The notes: generated by a model not told the origin, from the sequence alone. Positions 17,566-25,912 are shown, counted from the first letter of the stretch. The stretch is DNA of 64,000 nt from Streptomyces radiopugnans (GCF_900110735.1 NZ_FOET01000008.1:62001-126000); one strand, 5' to 3'. Made by a program: numbers and translations.

Positions 17566-18039
17566 TTGCTGCAGAACACCGAGACCGCCGCGGCCCTGAC
17601 CGGCTACACCCCGACCGAGGAGGACCTGCGGAGCCTGGAGGAGTGGTTCGCCGCCTACGACGGACTCGCCTCCTCGCCCACCCCGGAGAACATCGAGCAC
17701 ATGGCCGACATGGCCGTCTTCCCGCTCAACCTGGTGACCGACGGCTCCGACGGCGACGGCCGGACAGCCCAGTGGGACCGGCAGCGGTACACCGGGACGA
17801 TGAACGCGGTGATGGGCGGCGGAGGGGACGGGGAGGTCCGCTTCGAGTCGGCGCGCACCCCGTTCTTCCTCTCCCCCTGCCTCGCCGTGGTGTTCACCGA
17901 CTCGGTGATGACGGCGGCCGGCGGTGAGGAGCACCGCACGCGCTATGCCGACATCCTGGTGCGCCGGGGCGGTGTCTGGCGCTTCCAGACGATGGTCCAG
18001 GGCGGCTGGGCCGAGATGCTGGAGGAGCGGCGGGACTGA
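17566..18039 (+). CDS. nuclear-transport-factor-2-like (SnoaL/DUF4440 fold) protein
   Basis: A 157-residue protein with the cone-shaped NTF2/SnoaL fold pattern: an N-terminal helix pair (SLEEWFAAYDGLA, NIEHMADMAVFPLNLV), then strands PFFLSPCLAVVFTD, EEHRTRYADILVRRGGVWRFQTMVQGGW. No catalytic residues can be named. TTG at 17566 is chosen because GGAGA lies directly before it and the preceding codons overlap an operator repeat; an in-frame TTG at 17491 would sit inside the predicted -35. It is probably the target of a ligand-responsive regulator given the operators at its promoter. Confidence 0.75.
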   Translation: MLQNTETAAALTGYTPTEEDLRSLEEWFAAYDGLASSPTPENIEHMADMAVFPLNLVTDGSDGDGRTAQWDRQRYTGTMNAVMGGGGDGEVRFESARTPFFLSPCLAVVFTDSVMTAAGGEEHRTRYADILVRRGGVWRFQTMVQGGWAEMLEERRD

Positions 18040-18053
18040 CCGCGCTCCCCTCT

Positions 18054-18099
18054 GTGCCGGTGCCGGGCCGAGCCGGATGCTCCGGTCCGGCACCGGCAC
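18054..18099. terminator. convergent terminator hairpin
   Basis: GTGCCGGTGCCGG (18054-18066) pairs exactly with 18087-18099 across a 20-base loop that has its own pairing. It lies between the NTF2-like gene and the stop of the NCS2 permease gene. Confidence 0.75.
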
Positions 18100-18107
18100 C
18101 GGCCGGC

Positions 18108-19634
18108 TCATCCCTCCGCCCCCGTGCCGCCCACCGCGAAGTGGACGAGGAAGACCGCCGTCAGCAGCCACATCAGCAGCCCCGGTTCACGCCAGCGCCC
18201 CACCGCCGCCCGCACGGCGGTGTAGGCGATGACGCCCGCGCCGATGCCGGTGGTGATGGAGTAGGTGAAGGGCATCAGGACGACGGTGAGGAAGACCGGG
18301 ATCGCCGTGGTGCGGTCGGTCCAGTCCACGTACCGGGAGTTCTGCATCATCATCGCGCCGATGACGACCAGCGCGGCGGAGGCCACCTGACCGGGCACGA
18401 TCAGCGCCAGCGGCGTGAACAGCAGCGCCGCCGCGAACAGCAGCCCGGTGACGACGGCGGACAGCCCCGTACGGGCGCCCTCGCCCACACCCGTGGCCGA
18501 CTCGATGAACACCGTCTGGCCCGACGCGCTCGCCACTCCGCCGACCACCCCGCCCGCGCCGTCCACCAGCAGCGCCCGGCCCAGCCCCGGCATCCGCTCC
18601 TGCTCGTCGGTGAGCCCCGCCTCGTGGCCGACGGCGATGATGGTGGCCATCGCGTCGAAGAACCCGGCCAGCACCAGAGTGAAGACGATCATGGTGAAGC
18701 CGGTGACGCCCAGGCCCGCCAGGCCGCCGATCTCCACGTTCCCCAGCAGGCCGAAGTCGGGGGCGGAGACCAGCCGTTCGGGGAGCTCGGGAACGGCGCC
18801 GCCCCACTCCTCGCCGCCGATGCCGAGGGCGGCGGTGGCGGCCATCGAGACGGCGGTGCCGGCGGCGATGCCGATGAGGAGGGCGCCGGGCACCCCGCGG
18901 GCCAGCAGCATGAAGATCAGCAGCAGGGTGACGCAGAAGGCCAGCACCGGCCAGCCGGTCAGCCGGCCGCCCTGGCCGAGGGTGACCGGGGAGCCCGGCT
19001 CGCCCAGGCCCACGAAGCCCGCGTTGACCAGGCCGACCATCGCGATGAACAGGCCGATGCCGATGGTGATGGCGTGCTTGAGCGCCGTCGGGATCGCGTT
19101 CATGATCCGCTCGCGCATCCCGGTGACCACCAGCAGGATGATCACCGAGCCGTAGATCACGCACATCCCCATCGCCTGCGGCCAGCTCACCTCGGGGGCG
19201 ACCTGGGTGGCCAGTACGCCCGAGACGCCCAGCCCGGCGGCCAGGGCCAGCGGAGCACGGCCGACCAGGCCCATGGCGACGGTGGTGACGGCCGCGGCCA
19301 GCGCGGTCGCGGTGATCACCTCGGCGGGGTCGAGCCGGTTCCCGTAGCGGTCGGGGACGGACAGCAGCACGGGGTTGAGCAGCAGGATGTACGCCATCGC
19401 CATGAAGGTGGTGACGCCGCCGCGCACCTCCCGCGCGACCGTGGAGCCGCGGCGGGAGATGTGGAACCAGCGGTCGACGGGCGACCCCCCGGAAGGCGTG
19501 GGGCCGACCTCCCGGGGGTCCTCGGGGGGTTCCGGCTTCCCAAGGCGTCCGGGCTCGCCGGGGTCCTCCGGGCTCACGGGCCGCTCAGGCGCCCGGCGCC
19601 GGCGGCGAGCGCCGCCTCCCGGTCGGCGGGGCAC
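18108..19634 (-). CDS. NCS2-family purine permease (AzgA/GhxP-like)
   Basis: A membrane protein of up to 508 residues with about 12-14 spans, of the AzgA branch of nucleobase:cation symporters, which import adenine, guanine or hypoxanthine. Family motifs: DRWFHISRRGSTVAREVRGGVTTFMAMAYILLLNPV at the start of the core (opening DRWFHISRRGS), ALAAGLGVSGVL, GIGLFIAMVGLVNAGF, TLVLAGFFDAMATIIAVG and SASGQTVFIESATGVGEGARTG. The start is uncertain: GTG 19634 gives an Arg-rich leader of about 50 residues, GTG 19577 a shorter one; neither has a clear ribosome site. A PucR-type regulator is divergent, consistent with purine control. Confidence 0.88.
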   Translation of the reverse strand: MPRRPGGGARRRRRAPERPVSPEDPGEPGRLGKPEPPEDPREVGPTPSGGSPVDRWFHISRRGSTVAREVRGGVTTFMAMAYILLLNPVLLSVPDRYGNRLDPAEVITATALAAAVTTVAMGLVGRAPLALAAGLGVSGVLATQVAPEVSWPQAMGMCVIYGSVIILLVVTGMRERIMNAIPTALKHAITIGIGLFIAMVGLVNAGFVGLGEPGSPVTLGQGGRLTGWPVLAFCVTLLLIFMLLARGVPGALLIGIAAGTAVSMAATAALGIGGEEWGGAVPELPERLVSAPDFGLLGNVEIGGLAGLGVTGFTMIVFTLVLAGFFDAMATIIAVGHEAGLTDEQERMPGLGRALLVDGAGGVVGGVASASGQTVFIESATGVGEGARTGLSAVVTGLLFAAALLFTPLALIVPGQVASAALVVIGAMMMQNSRYVDWTDRTTAIPVFLTVVLMPFTYSITTGIGAGVIAYTAVRAAVGRWREPGLLMWLLTAVFLVHFAVGGTGAEG

Positions 19635-19874
19635 GGGAAGTCCATGGCGTCGGCTCTTCTCGGTCGGTCGCGGGACTCCCCCACCGCCGGCCCGCGGCGG
19701 GATCCGGTGCCGGGCGGGCGGCGGCGGGGGATCGGGCGGCTACCCCCGTACTACACCGCGCGCCTGCGGCGCACCGGCCCGTCACCCAGCCGGTGCGGTC
19801 ACCGGAGGCGCGAAGCACCCGTACGGCCCACGACCGGTTCTTGTAGATTCGAACGAAGGCCCGTCGGGGCCGGG

Positions 19875-19921
19875 GTGCCGTACGCGCGCCCCACACGAGC
19901 GGTACGGCACGAGCGGTACGG
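19875..19921 (+). promoter_or_regulatory. inverted and direct repeats upstream of pucR-type gene
   Basis: CACGAGCGGTACGG occurs twice in tandem (19894-19907 and 19908-19921). GTGCCGTAC (19875-19883) is the exact reverse complement of 19902-19910. The block ends 21 bases before the regulator start codon, where an autoregulatory operator or a 5' hairpin would act. The pairing is certain; the function is inferred. Confidence 0.6.
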
Positions 19922-19942
19922 AAAGATCGGCGGACGACGACG

Positions 19943-21694
19943 ATGCGGTTGCGCGCACTCCTGGACAGCCCCTCCCTGGGGCTGCGGCTCCTGAGCGGCG
20001 AGGAGGGGCTCGACCGGCCGGTGCGGGGCGTGATGACCACCGACCTGCGCGACCCGAGCCGATATCTGTCGGGCGGCGAGCTGGTCCTGACGGGACTGGC
20101 CTGGCGGCGCGGGCCCGAGGACTCCGAGCCGTTCGTCCGCATCCTCGCCGCCGCGGGCGTGGCCGCACTGGCGGCGGGCGAGGCGGAGTTGGGCCCGGTG
20201 CCCGCGGACCTGGTGGCGGCCTGCGCGCGGCACCGGATGCCGCTGTTCTCGGTGGACGAGAAGGTCGCCTTCGCCACCGTCACCGAGCACGTGGTGCGGC
20301 AGGTCTCCGGCGAGCGGGCCGGCGACCTGGCCGCCGTGGTGGAGCGGCACCGGCGGCTGATGTCCCCGGGCCCGGCGGGCGGCGGCCCGGACGTGGTGCT
20401 GGACCTGCTGGGCTCCGACCTGGACCTGCGGGCGTGGGTGCTCTCCCCCACCGGCCGCCCGGTCGCCGGGGCCGGCGCGGACCGGCTGCCGGCCTCCGTC
20501 CGCACCCTCCTGGCGGGCGAGCACCTGGCGGCGGTACGGGCGGGGCGCCCGGGCCCGCACCGAGCCGTGGCGGGCGAGACGGTGTACTCGCTGTTCCCGG
20601 TGGGCGGCCCGCCGGCCGGTACGGAGGGGACCGACCGCCGGGAGGCGGTGCTGTCGGCGCTTTCGGGCTGGCTGCTGGCGGTGGAGGCCGACGCGGACGA
20701 GTGGCCGGCCGAGCGGCTGGACCTGCTGCACGGCGTCACCCGGCTGGTCTGGGCCGAGCGCGAACGGCGGGACGCCGCCCGCTCGGTGGGGCGCCGCCTG
20801 GCCCGGGAGGTGCTGGAGCTGCTCCGCGCCGGCGCGCCGTCGGCCGAGGTCGCCGCCCGGCTGCGGGTGACGGCCGCCGCGCTGCTGCCCGGGGCCGGGA
20901 CCGCGCCCCTGTGGCAGGTGGTCGTCGCACGGCTGGACTGGGAGGGCGGCCCGGGCCTGCCCGAGGACGAGCGGGCCCGGGCCGCCGGGGCCCTGCTGGA
21001 GGAGGCGCTGGCGGGCCCGGACGGCGGCAGGGACACGGCGGACGGGGTCGCGGTGGTGCCCGCCGGCGGGGAGGCCGTCGCGCTCGTCCCGCTCTCCGCG
21101 GCTCCCGGGCAGGAGACCGCCGAGGAGAAGACCGGGGAGAAGGCCGCCGGCGAGGAAGCCGCCGGGCCGCCCGCCGGGGCCGAGGGCGCGTTCGCCGCCA
21201 CCGCTCTGCTCGACTGCCTGCGGGCCCCGCTGGAGCGCGGTCTGGACGGCCTCGGCGGGCCCGGCGGACGGCTGACCCTGGGGGTCAGCGCCGCCGTCCA
21301 CTCCCCCGAGGGCCTGCGCGGGGCCCTGGAGGAGGCCCGCCACGCCCGGCGCGTGGCCGCCGCCCGGCCGGGGCGGGTCTGCGCGGCCGGGCACGAGGAG
21401 CTGGCCTCGCACGTCCTGCTGCTGCCCTTCGTGCCCGACGACGTGCGCCGCGCCTTCACCGCCCGGCTGCTGGACCCGCTGTACGAGTACGACCGGCGCC
21501 ACCGCGCCGAGCTGGTGCCCACCCTGGAGGCGTTCCTCGCCTCCGACGGCTCCTGGACGCGCTGCGCCGCCCACCTCCATCTGCACGTCAACACCCTGCG
21601 CTACCGGGTGGGCCGCATCGAGCGGCTCACCGGCCGCGACCTGTCCCGGCTGGAGGACAAGGTGGACTTCTTCCTGGCCCTGCGCATGCGCTGA
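19943..21694 (+). CDS. PucR-family transcriptional regulator
   Basis: A 583-residue regulator. Residues 1-120 are the PucR/PurC-like N-terminal domain (GLDRPVRGVMTTDLRDPSRYLSGGELVLTGL). A central GGDEF-derived region follows (ATALLDCLRAPLERGLDG, GVSAAVHSPEGLRGALEEARHARRVAA). The C-terminus is the PucR-type helix-turn-helix (TLEAFLASDGSWTRCAAHLHLHVNTLRYRVGRIERLTGRDL). Family members respond to purine catabolites such as allantoin or to other nitrogen sources. An Ala/Glu-rich insert at about residues 393-418 (QETAEEKTGEKAAGEEAAG) looks unstructured. Divergent orientation to the NCS2 permease suggests that gene is a target. Confidence 0.9.
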   Translation: MRLRALLDSPSLGLRLLSGEEGLDRPVRGVMTTDLRDPSRYLSGGELVLTGLAWRRGPEDSEPFVRILAAAGVAALAAGEAELGPVPADLVAACARHRMPLFSVDEKVAFATVTEHVVRQVSGERAGDLAAVVERHRRLMSPGPAGGGPDVVLDLLGSDLDLRAWVLSPTGRPVAGAGADRLPASVRTLLAGEHLAAVRAGRPGPHRAVAGETVYSLFPVGGPPAGTEGTDRREAVLSALSGWLLAVEADADEWPAERLDLLHGVTRLVWAERERRDAARSVGRRLAREVLELLRAGAPSAEVAARLRVTAAALLPGAGTAPLWQVVVARLDWEGGPGLPEDERARAAGALLEEALAGPDGGRDTADGVAVVPAGGEAVALVPLSAAPGQETAEEKTGEKAAGEEAAGPPAGAEGAFAATALLDCLRAPLERGLDGLGGPGGRLTLGVSAAVHSPEGLRGALEEARHARRVAAARPGRVCAAGHEELASHVLLLPFVPDDVRRAFTARLLDPLYEYDRRHRAELVPTLEAFLASDGSWTRCAAHLHLHVNTLRYRVGRIERLTGRDLSRLEDKVDFFLALRMR

Positions 21695-21778
21695 GGCCCC
21701 TGCCCGGCCCCCGCCGCCCACCCGCCCGGCCGCCCGCTCCCGCCCCGCCCGCGGCGGGACCCGTCCTACGCTGGAAGG

Positions 21779-21976
21779 GTGTACGGCCGCAGGCGGCGCC
21801 GCTACTTCGCGCTGATGGGCCTGTGCCTGGCCCTCTTCGTCGGTGCGTGGGCCTTCGTGCGCCTGTGGTCGGTCCCGCTGGCGATCGCGATGTGCCTGGT
21901 GGCCATGGTCATCCCGCCGGTCGCGGCGGTCGTCGCCAACCGGCGCGAGCCGGACGACCGCTGGTGGGACGAATGA
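21779..21976 (+). CDS. DUF3099 small membrane protein
   Basis: A 65-residue protein with a basic start (MYGRRRRRYFALMG), two hydrophobic segments (LCLALFVGAWAFVRLW and VPLAIAMCLVAMVIPPVAAVVA) and the conserved tail NRREPDDRWWDE. This pattern matches the DUF3099 family found across Streptomyces, function unknown. The start is GTG 21779, preceded by GGAAGGG. Confidence 0.85.
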   Translation: MYGRRRRRYFALMGLCLALFVGAWAFVRLWSVPLAIAMCLVAMVIPPVAAVVANRREPDDRWWDE

Positions 21977-22029
21977 CTCCGGCAGTCGGCCGAGCATGCC
22001 GTCCGGGGCGTGTCAAGAGCTGACCAAGA

Positions 22030-22047
22030 TTGTGAAACCGTTCACAC
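22030..22047 (+). promoter_or_regulatory. Rex- or Crp-type operator
   Basis: TTGTGAAACCGTTCACAC contains the inverted repeat TGTGAA-N4-TTCACA. It matches the Rex redox-repressor operator (TTGTGAA-N4-TTCACAA) at all but the last base, and also fits the classical CRP form TGTGA-N6-TCACA. It lies 83 bases before the GTG of the TPR-like gene. Which protein binds it cannot be told by eye. Confidence 0.6.
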
Positions 22048-22129
22048 TTACCCCTTGGCGGGGCCCCGGTGTTCGTGCTGGGATTCGCTCACATCCGGCT
22101 CGACGGCGCGCTTGGTTGGGGAGGGCACT

Positions 22130-22993
22130 GTGGCGGAGACCGCCATGTCACGTTCGGTACGGCTGGAGGGTGCGGGATCGGGCGCCGGGTCGGGCGCGGA
22201 TGCGGAGGGCGGTCCGCTCGACCACGCGGTGTGGCGGCTGAGGTCGCGCGGCTGCTGGGAGGACGCGGCGGCCCTGCTGGAGCCGGGAGTGGCGCGGGAG
22301 GACGCCGGGGCCGCGCTGCGGCGGGCGGGGCTGCTGGTGGAGCGCTGCATGTTCACCGCCGACGGCTGGGAGCGCGCCGAGGACGCGCTTCGGGTGGCCG
22401 AGGCCCTGGCCGCGACGGACGAGGAGCGGGGCGCGGCCGCCTGCGAGCGCGGCCATCTGGCCTACGCCGCGACGGTGCTGGCCGTACGCGACCGGGCCGA
22501 CGAGGCGCGTGCCGCGCTGGGGCGGGCCGCCGCGCTGCTGCCGCCCGACTCCCCCCGGCGGGCGATGCTGGACTTCCGGCGCGGTCTGATGACCGAGCAC
22601 TTCGGCGACAGTCCCCAGGCGGCGCGGGCGGCGTACCGCCGGGCGCACGCCGCCGCCACCGCCCAGGAGGACGCGCTGCTGTGCTCCTTCACCTGGCGGC
22701 ACCTGGCCGGGCTGGCCCTGCGCGGCGGGGAGCTCGCCGAGGCGCGGCACGGCTTCGCCGAGTCGCTGCGGCTGCGCGAGGAGCTGGGTTACCTGGTGGG
22801 CATGGCGCCGGCCCTGGTGGCCCTGGCGGACGTCCAGCCGGAGCCGGAGGCGGAGCGGCTGCGGGCCGAGGCGCGGCGGCTGTTCCGCCTGCTGGGCGGG
22901 GTGCCGAGCTGGCTGGCCGACCGGCTGGCGGAGGAGGGCGGGGAGCCGTCCCCGGGGCCGGATCCGGCCCCGGCGGGGGACTCGGCGGAGTGA
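22130..22993 (+). CDS. TPR-like helical repeat protein, function unknown
   Basis: A 287-residue, Ala/Arg/Glu-rich all-helical protein resembling tandem tetratricopeptide repeats: WEDAAALLEPGVAREDAGA, AEDALRVAEALAATDEERGAAA, AAYRRAHAAATAQEDALLCSF and HLAGLALRGGELAEARHGFAESLRLREELG are helix-pair units with TPR-like small residues. There is no signal peptide or catalytic motif. GTG 22130 was chosen because GGGGAGGG stands directly before it; the frame extends upstream through the Rex/Crp-type palindrome. The next gene is an iron-regulated FhuF-like protein 95 bases away, on its own promoter. Confidence 0.75.
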   Translation: MAETAMSRSVRLEGAGSGAGSGADAEGGPLDHAVWRLRSRGCWEDAAALLEPGVAREDAGAALRRAGLLVERCMFTADGWERAEDALRVAEALAATDEERGAAACERGHLAYAATVLAVRDRADEARAALGRAAALLPPDSPRRAMLDFRRGLMTEHFGDSPQAARAAYRRAHAAATAQEDALLCSFTWRHLAGLALRGGELAEARHGFAESLRLREELGYLVGMAPALVALADVQPEPEAERLRAEARRLFRLLGGVPSWLADRLAEEGGEPSPGPDPAPAGDSAE

Positions 22994-23042
22994 CGCGCGC
23001 CACTCGTACGGGCGGGCGCTGCCCGGCACCGATCGCGTGAGC

Positions 23043-23061
23043 TAAGGTAAGCCTTACCTGT
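23043..23061 (+). promoter_or_regulatory. iron box (DmdR/IdeR type)
   Basis: TAAGGTAAGCCTTACCTGT is a near-perfect match to the actinobacterial iron box TTAGGTTAGGCTAACCTAA, with AGGTAAG and CTTACCT arms around one central base. It lies 28 bases before the FhuF-like start, where a bound repressor would block initiation under iron-replete conditions. Confidence 0.85.
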
Positions 23062-23088
23062 TATAGCCGTCGATTCGGTGGTACCCGC

Positions 23089-23952
23089 ATGGCCATGTGC
23101 ACCCTCGCCCCCGCTCCCGAGGCGCCCACCGCGCCTTCGCCGCTGGCCGCGGCCTACGACCGCCTGGCCGAGGTCCTCCCCAGTCTGCGGGTCACCGAGG
23201 TGCGGGAGACCGGCGACCTGCCGCGCGGCGGCGGCTGGGTGCGGTCGGCGGAGCTGGCCGAGGGCGGCGCCGTCCTGGACGCCTTCCTGGCCTGGGACGA
23301 CGAGCAGGTGCGGCGCGACTACGGGAAGCAGGCCCGGCCCGACGTGGTCGCCGGCTTCGGTCTGCACCGCTACGCCTGGTCGGCCTGCCTGCTGGTGACC
23401 CTTCCCTGGTTCCTGCACCGCCGGGTGCCGCGCGTCCCGGTGGACTCGGTGGCCTACGACCGGGCCTCGGGCCGGCTGGCGGTGCGCGCCGGGGAGTTCT
23501 CCTGCCTGCCCGGCGATCCGGCCGCCGCCCTGCCCGGGGCCCGGGTCGTCCACGGCGAGGAGGCGCTGCGCGCGGCCGTGCGGGAGGCGGTGGCCGAGCA
23601 CCTCGGTCCCGTCCTGGAGGCGTTCGGGCCGCGGATGCGCCGCGGGCCGCGCGCGCTGTGGGGCATGGCGACGGACGAGATCACCGAGGGCCTGTGGTAC
23701 GTCGGCCATCTGCTGGGCGAGGAGCGGCGCGCGATGGCCGAGGCTGAGCTGCTGCTGCCGGGCTCGGTCGCCCCGTTCCCGCGGGGCGCCGCCTTCCGGG
23801 AGCTGTCCGGGCCGGACGGCGAGAGGTACCCCACCCGGGACCGGGCGAGCTGCTGCATGTTCTACACGCTGCGCCCGCAGGACACCTGCGTCACCTGTCC
23901 GCGCACCTGCGACGCCGACCGGGTGGAGCGGCTGAGCGCGGCGCGCGCCTGA
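23089..23952 (+). CDS. FhuF-like (2Fe-2S) ferric-siderophore reductase
   Basis: A 287-residue cytoplasmic protein with the FhuF C-terminal iron-sulfur motif: CCMFYTLRPQDTCVTCPRTC, that is Cys-Cys-x10-Cys-x2-Cys, near residues 262-276. The body (FGLHRYAWSACLLVTLPWFL, GMATDEITEGLWYVGHLLG) matches FhuF-like proteins of actinobacteria, which reduce ferric siderophores after import. The iron box at its promoter independently supports an iron-uptake role. No siderophore transporter is adjacent. Start ATG 23089 (MAMCTLAP) or the ATG two codons later. Confidence 0.85.
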   Translation: MAMCTLAPAPEAPTAPSPLAAAYDRLAEVLPSLRVTEVRETGDLPRGGGWVRSAELAEGGAVLDAFLAWDDEQVRRDYGKQARPDVVAGFGLHRYAWSACLLVTLPWFLHRRVPRVPVDSVAYDRASGRLAVRAGEFSCLPGDPAAALPGARVVHGEEALRAAVREAVAEHLGPVLEAFGPRMRRGPRALWGMATDEITEGLWYVGHLLGEERRAMAEAELLLPGSVAPFPRGAAFRELSGPDGERYPTRDRASCCMFYTLRPQDTCVTCPRTCDADRVERLSAARA

Positions 23953-24258
23953 TCCGCCGCCCGCCCGCCCCCGGCCGGGGCGGAGCGGGGCCTTCGCATG
24001 GGCTGAGCGGGGGCGAACGGGCCGGGCCGGCCGGGCAGGACGAACTTCCCCGAAGGTTCGATCGTCTGACCGGTTATCGGCGGTGATTGCGGCTCGCTAC
24101 ACTCCTGTTCGCACGTTCTGGCCACCATCGGCGGTTTTCAGGCTCAAAGGGCCTGCCACACAATCTTTTTTCCGCCAGGATGCTGCGGGTCAACGAAGCC
24201 AACGCGAGCACGGCGGGGCCGTCTTCACGGCATGCCGCCAGGCAAGGGACACCCCCGG
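23953..24258. other. 306-base intergenic region before the DUF2637 gene
   Basis: No gene is evident. The segment about 24041-24170 is less GC-rich than its surroundings and should hold the promoter of the DUF2637 gene. It includes the direct repeat ATCGGCGGT (near 24075 and 24127) and an incomplete inverted repeat, GAAC-N10-GTTC, at 24041-24058. No transcription factor can be assigned. Confidence 0.5.
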
Positions 24259-25293
24259 ATGAGACTGACGGACATATCGATGAACTGGGTGCTGGCGGGT
24301 GCCGTACTGCTCGTCGGCGCCCTGGTCGCGGTCATGTTGATGGGCCGTGGAAAAGGCCGCCACAGGACCGAGGAAGACCAGAACGCGGACTCCTGGGAGC
24401 GGATGGAGGAGCGACGCCGCCGCAAGGAGACGGTCTACGCCATCGCCTCCTACGTCCTGCTCTTCTGCTGCGCCGGCGTCGCCGCCGCGCTCTCCTTCCA
24501 CGGCCTGGTCGGCTTCGGACGGGAGAACCTGGGACTGTCGGGGGGCTGGGAGTTCCTGGTCCCCTTCGGCCTGGACGGCGCCGCGATGTTCTCCGCCGTC
24601 ATCGCCGTGCGCGAGGCCAGCCACGGTGACGCCTCCCTCGGCTCACGGCTGCTGGTGTGGCTCTTCGCGGGCGCCGCGGCGTGGTTCAACTGGGTGCACG
24701 CCCCGCGCGGCGACGAGCACGCCGGCGCCCCGCAGTTCTTCGCGGGCATGTCGATCGCGGCGGCCATCCTCTTCGACCGGGCGCTCAAGCAGACCCGGCG
24801 CGCCGCCCTGCGCGAGCAGGGCCTGGTGCCGCGTCCGCTGCCGCAGATCCGGGTGGTGCGCTGGCTGCGCGCGCCGCGCGAGACCTACGCCGCCTGGTCG
24901 CTGATGCTGCTGGAGGGCGTGCGGACGCTGGACGAGGCGGTCGACGAGGTCCGCGAGGACCGCCGCCGCAAGGAGGAGGAGCGCGCCCGCAAGCGCGAGC
25001 AGCGGAAGCTGGAGCGGGCCCGGCTGCGGGCGATCAGCCGGCTGGGCCGCGGCGCCGACGCACAGCAGGTGGAGCTGGAGGTCAGCGCGGGCTCGCCGCA
25101 GCCGGCCCGGCCGCGCGCCGCGCTCCGGGCCGCCTCGGACGACGCCGGCGGCGGCGCGCTGGGCGCGGACGGGCTGCGCAAGGTGGAACCGCCCCGCCCG
25201 GCGGACCCGTTCGGCTCCGACGAGAGCCTGACCAGTCCCCGGCTGGACTCGCTGGAGGCCAAACTCGCCGCCATAGAGAAGCAGTTCGGCTGA
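24259..25293 (+). CDS. DUF2637 / SpdB-like membrane protein
   Basis: A 344-residue membrane protein. Residue 1-30 hold a first span (MNWVLAGAVLLVGALVAVML), followed by three more at about residues 65-165 (ASYVLLFCCAGVAAAL, WEFLVPFGLDGAAMFSAVIAV, LLVWLFAGAAAWFNWVHAP). A charged coiled-coil tail follows (VREDRRRKEEERARKREQRK) with a disordered end. The GLDGAAM and WFNWVHAP motifs mark DUF2637, the family of the plasmid intramycelial-spread protein SpdB, also found as chromosomal copies in Streptomyces. ATG 24259 (MRLTDISMNW) is chosen as the family-like start; ATG 24232 is also open. No transfer genes are nearby. Confidence 0.8.
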   Translation: MRLTDISMNWVLAGAVLLVGALVAVMLMGRGKGRHRTEEDQNADSWERMEERRRRKETVYAIASYVLLFCCAGVAAALSFHGLVGFGRENLGLSGGWEFLVPFGLDGAAMFSAVIAVREASHGDASLGSRLLVWLFAGAAAWFNWVHAPRGDEHAGAPQFFAGMSIAAAILFDRALKQTRRAALREQGLVPRPLPQIRVVRWLRAPRETYAAWSLMLLEGVRTLDEAVDEVREDRRRKEEERARKREQRKLERARLRAISRLGRGADAQQVELEVSAGSPQPARPRAALRAASDDAGGGALGADGLRKVEPPRPADPFGSDESLTSPRLDSLEAKLAAIEKQFG

Positions 25294-25311
25294 TCCTCAC
25301 GGTTCTCCCCG

Positions 25312-25349
25312 CGGCCGCCGCGGTCGGTGCCCACCGACCGCGGCGGCCG
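25312..25349. terminator. strong convergent terminator hairpin
   Basis: An 18-bp perfect stem (25312-25329 with 25332-25349) around a two-base centre lies between the DUF2637 gene and the minus-strand ogt gene. Confidence 0.8.
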
Positions 25350-25429
25350 TACCGTTTCACCGGCGCTCACCGGCGGCTCACAGCACGCAGGGCCGCGGCA
25401 CTGCGGCTCGCAGCGCCCTCACGACGCCC

Positions 25430-25912
25430 TCACAGCACCCCTTCGAGGGTGAGCAGCAGCTTCTTGCGCTCCAGCCCGCCCGCGTACCCCGTCAGCGATC
25501 CGCTCGCGCCGATGACGCGGTGGCAGGGGCGCACCACCGTCAGCGGGTTGGCGCCGACCGCTCCCCCGACGGCCCGCACCGAGCGCGGCTCCAGGCCCGC
25601 CATGGCGGCCAGTTCGCCGTAGGTGACGGTGGCGCCGTAGGGGATGCGCTCCAGGGCGGCCCAGACCCGCTCGCGGAAATCCGACCCCGTGGTGGCCAGG
25701 TCGAGGTCGAACTCCTTCAGCTCCCCGGCGAAGTAGGCGTCGAACTGCCGCACCACGTCGGCGAAGGCCGCGTCGTCGCGCCGCCAGCCGGGCAGCACGC
25801 GGGCGCCGCCCTTCTGGCCGGGCACGCTGACCGAGGCCAGTGCGCCGGGCTCGGGCCCGGCGATCAGCAGCTCGCCCAGCGGGCTGGGGCAGGTGGTGTA
25901 GAGGGTGCTCAT
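25430..25912 (-). CDS. ogt: methylated-DNA--protein-cysteine methyltransferase
   Basis: A 160-residue suicide repair protein that transfers methyl groups from O6-methylguanine to its own cysteine. The active site VRPCHRVIGASGSLTGYAGG is present with the acceptor Cys near residue 129, and the DNA-binding helix GATVTYGELAAMAG precedes it. Length is that of a stand-alone Ogt. Its ATG overlaps the stop of the upstream ada/alkA gene by ATGA, so the two alkylation-repair proteins are translationally coupled. Confidence 0.95.
   Translation of the reverse strand: MSTLYTTCPSPLGELLIAGPEPGALASVSVPGQKGGARVLPGWRRDDAAFADVVRQFDAYFAGELKEFDLDLATTGSDFRERVWAALERIPYGATVTYGELAAMAGLEPRSVRAVGGAVGANPLTVVRPCHRVIGASGSLTGYAGGLERKKLLLTLEGVL

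Noticed and set aside
24041-24058. GAAC-N10-GTTC considered as a LexA (SOS) box
   Set aside because: Actinobacterial LexA boxes are GAAC-N4-GTTC; the spacing here is wrong and the downstream gene is not an SOS-type gene.
24259-25293. DUF2637 gene considered as evidence for an integrated conjugative element
   Set aside because: No integrase, tra, rep or attachment-site repeat was found around it, and base composition and codon use match the neighbours.
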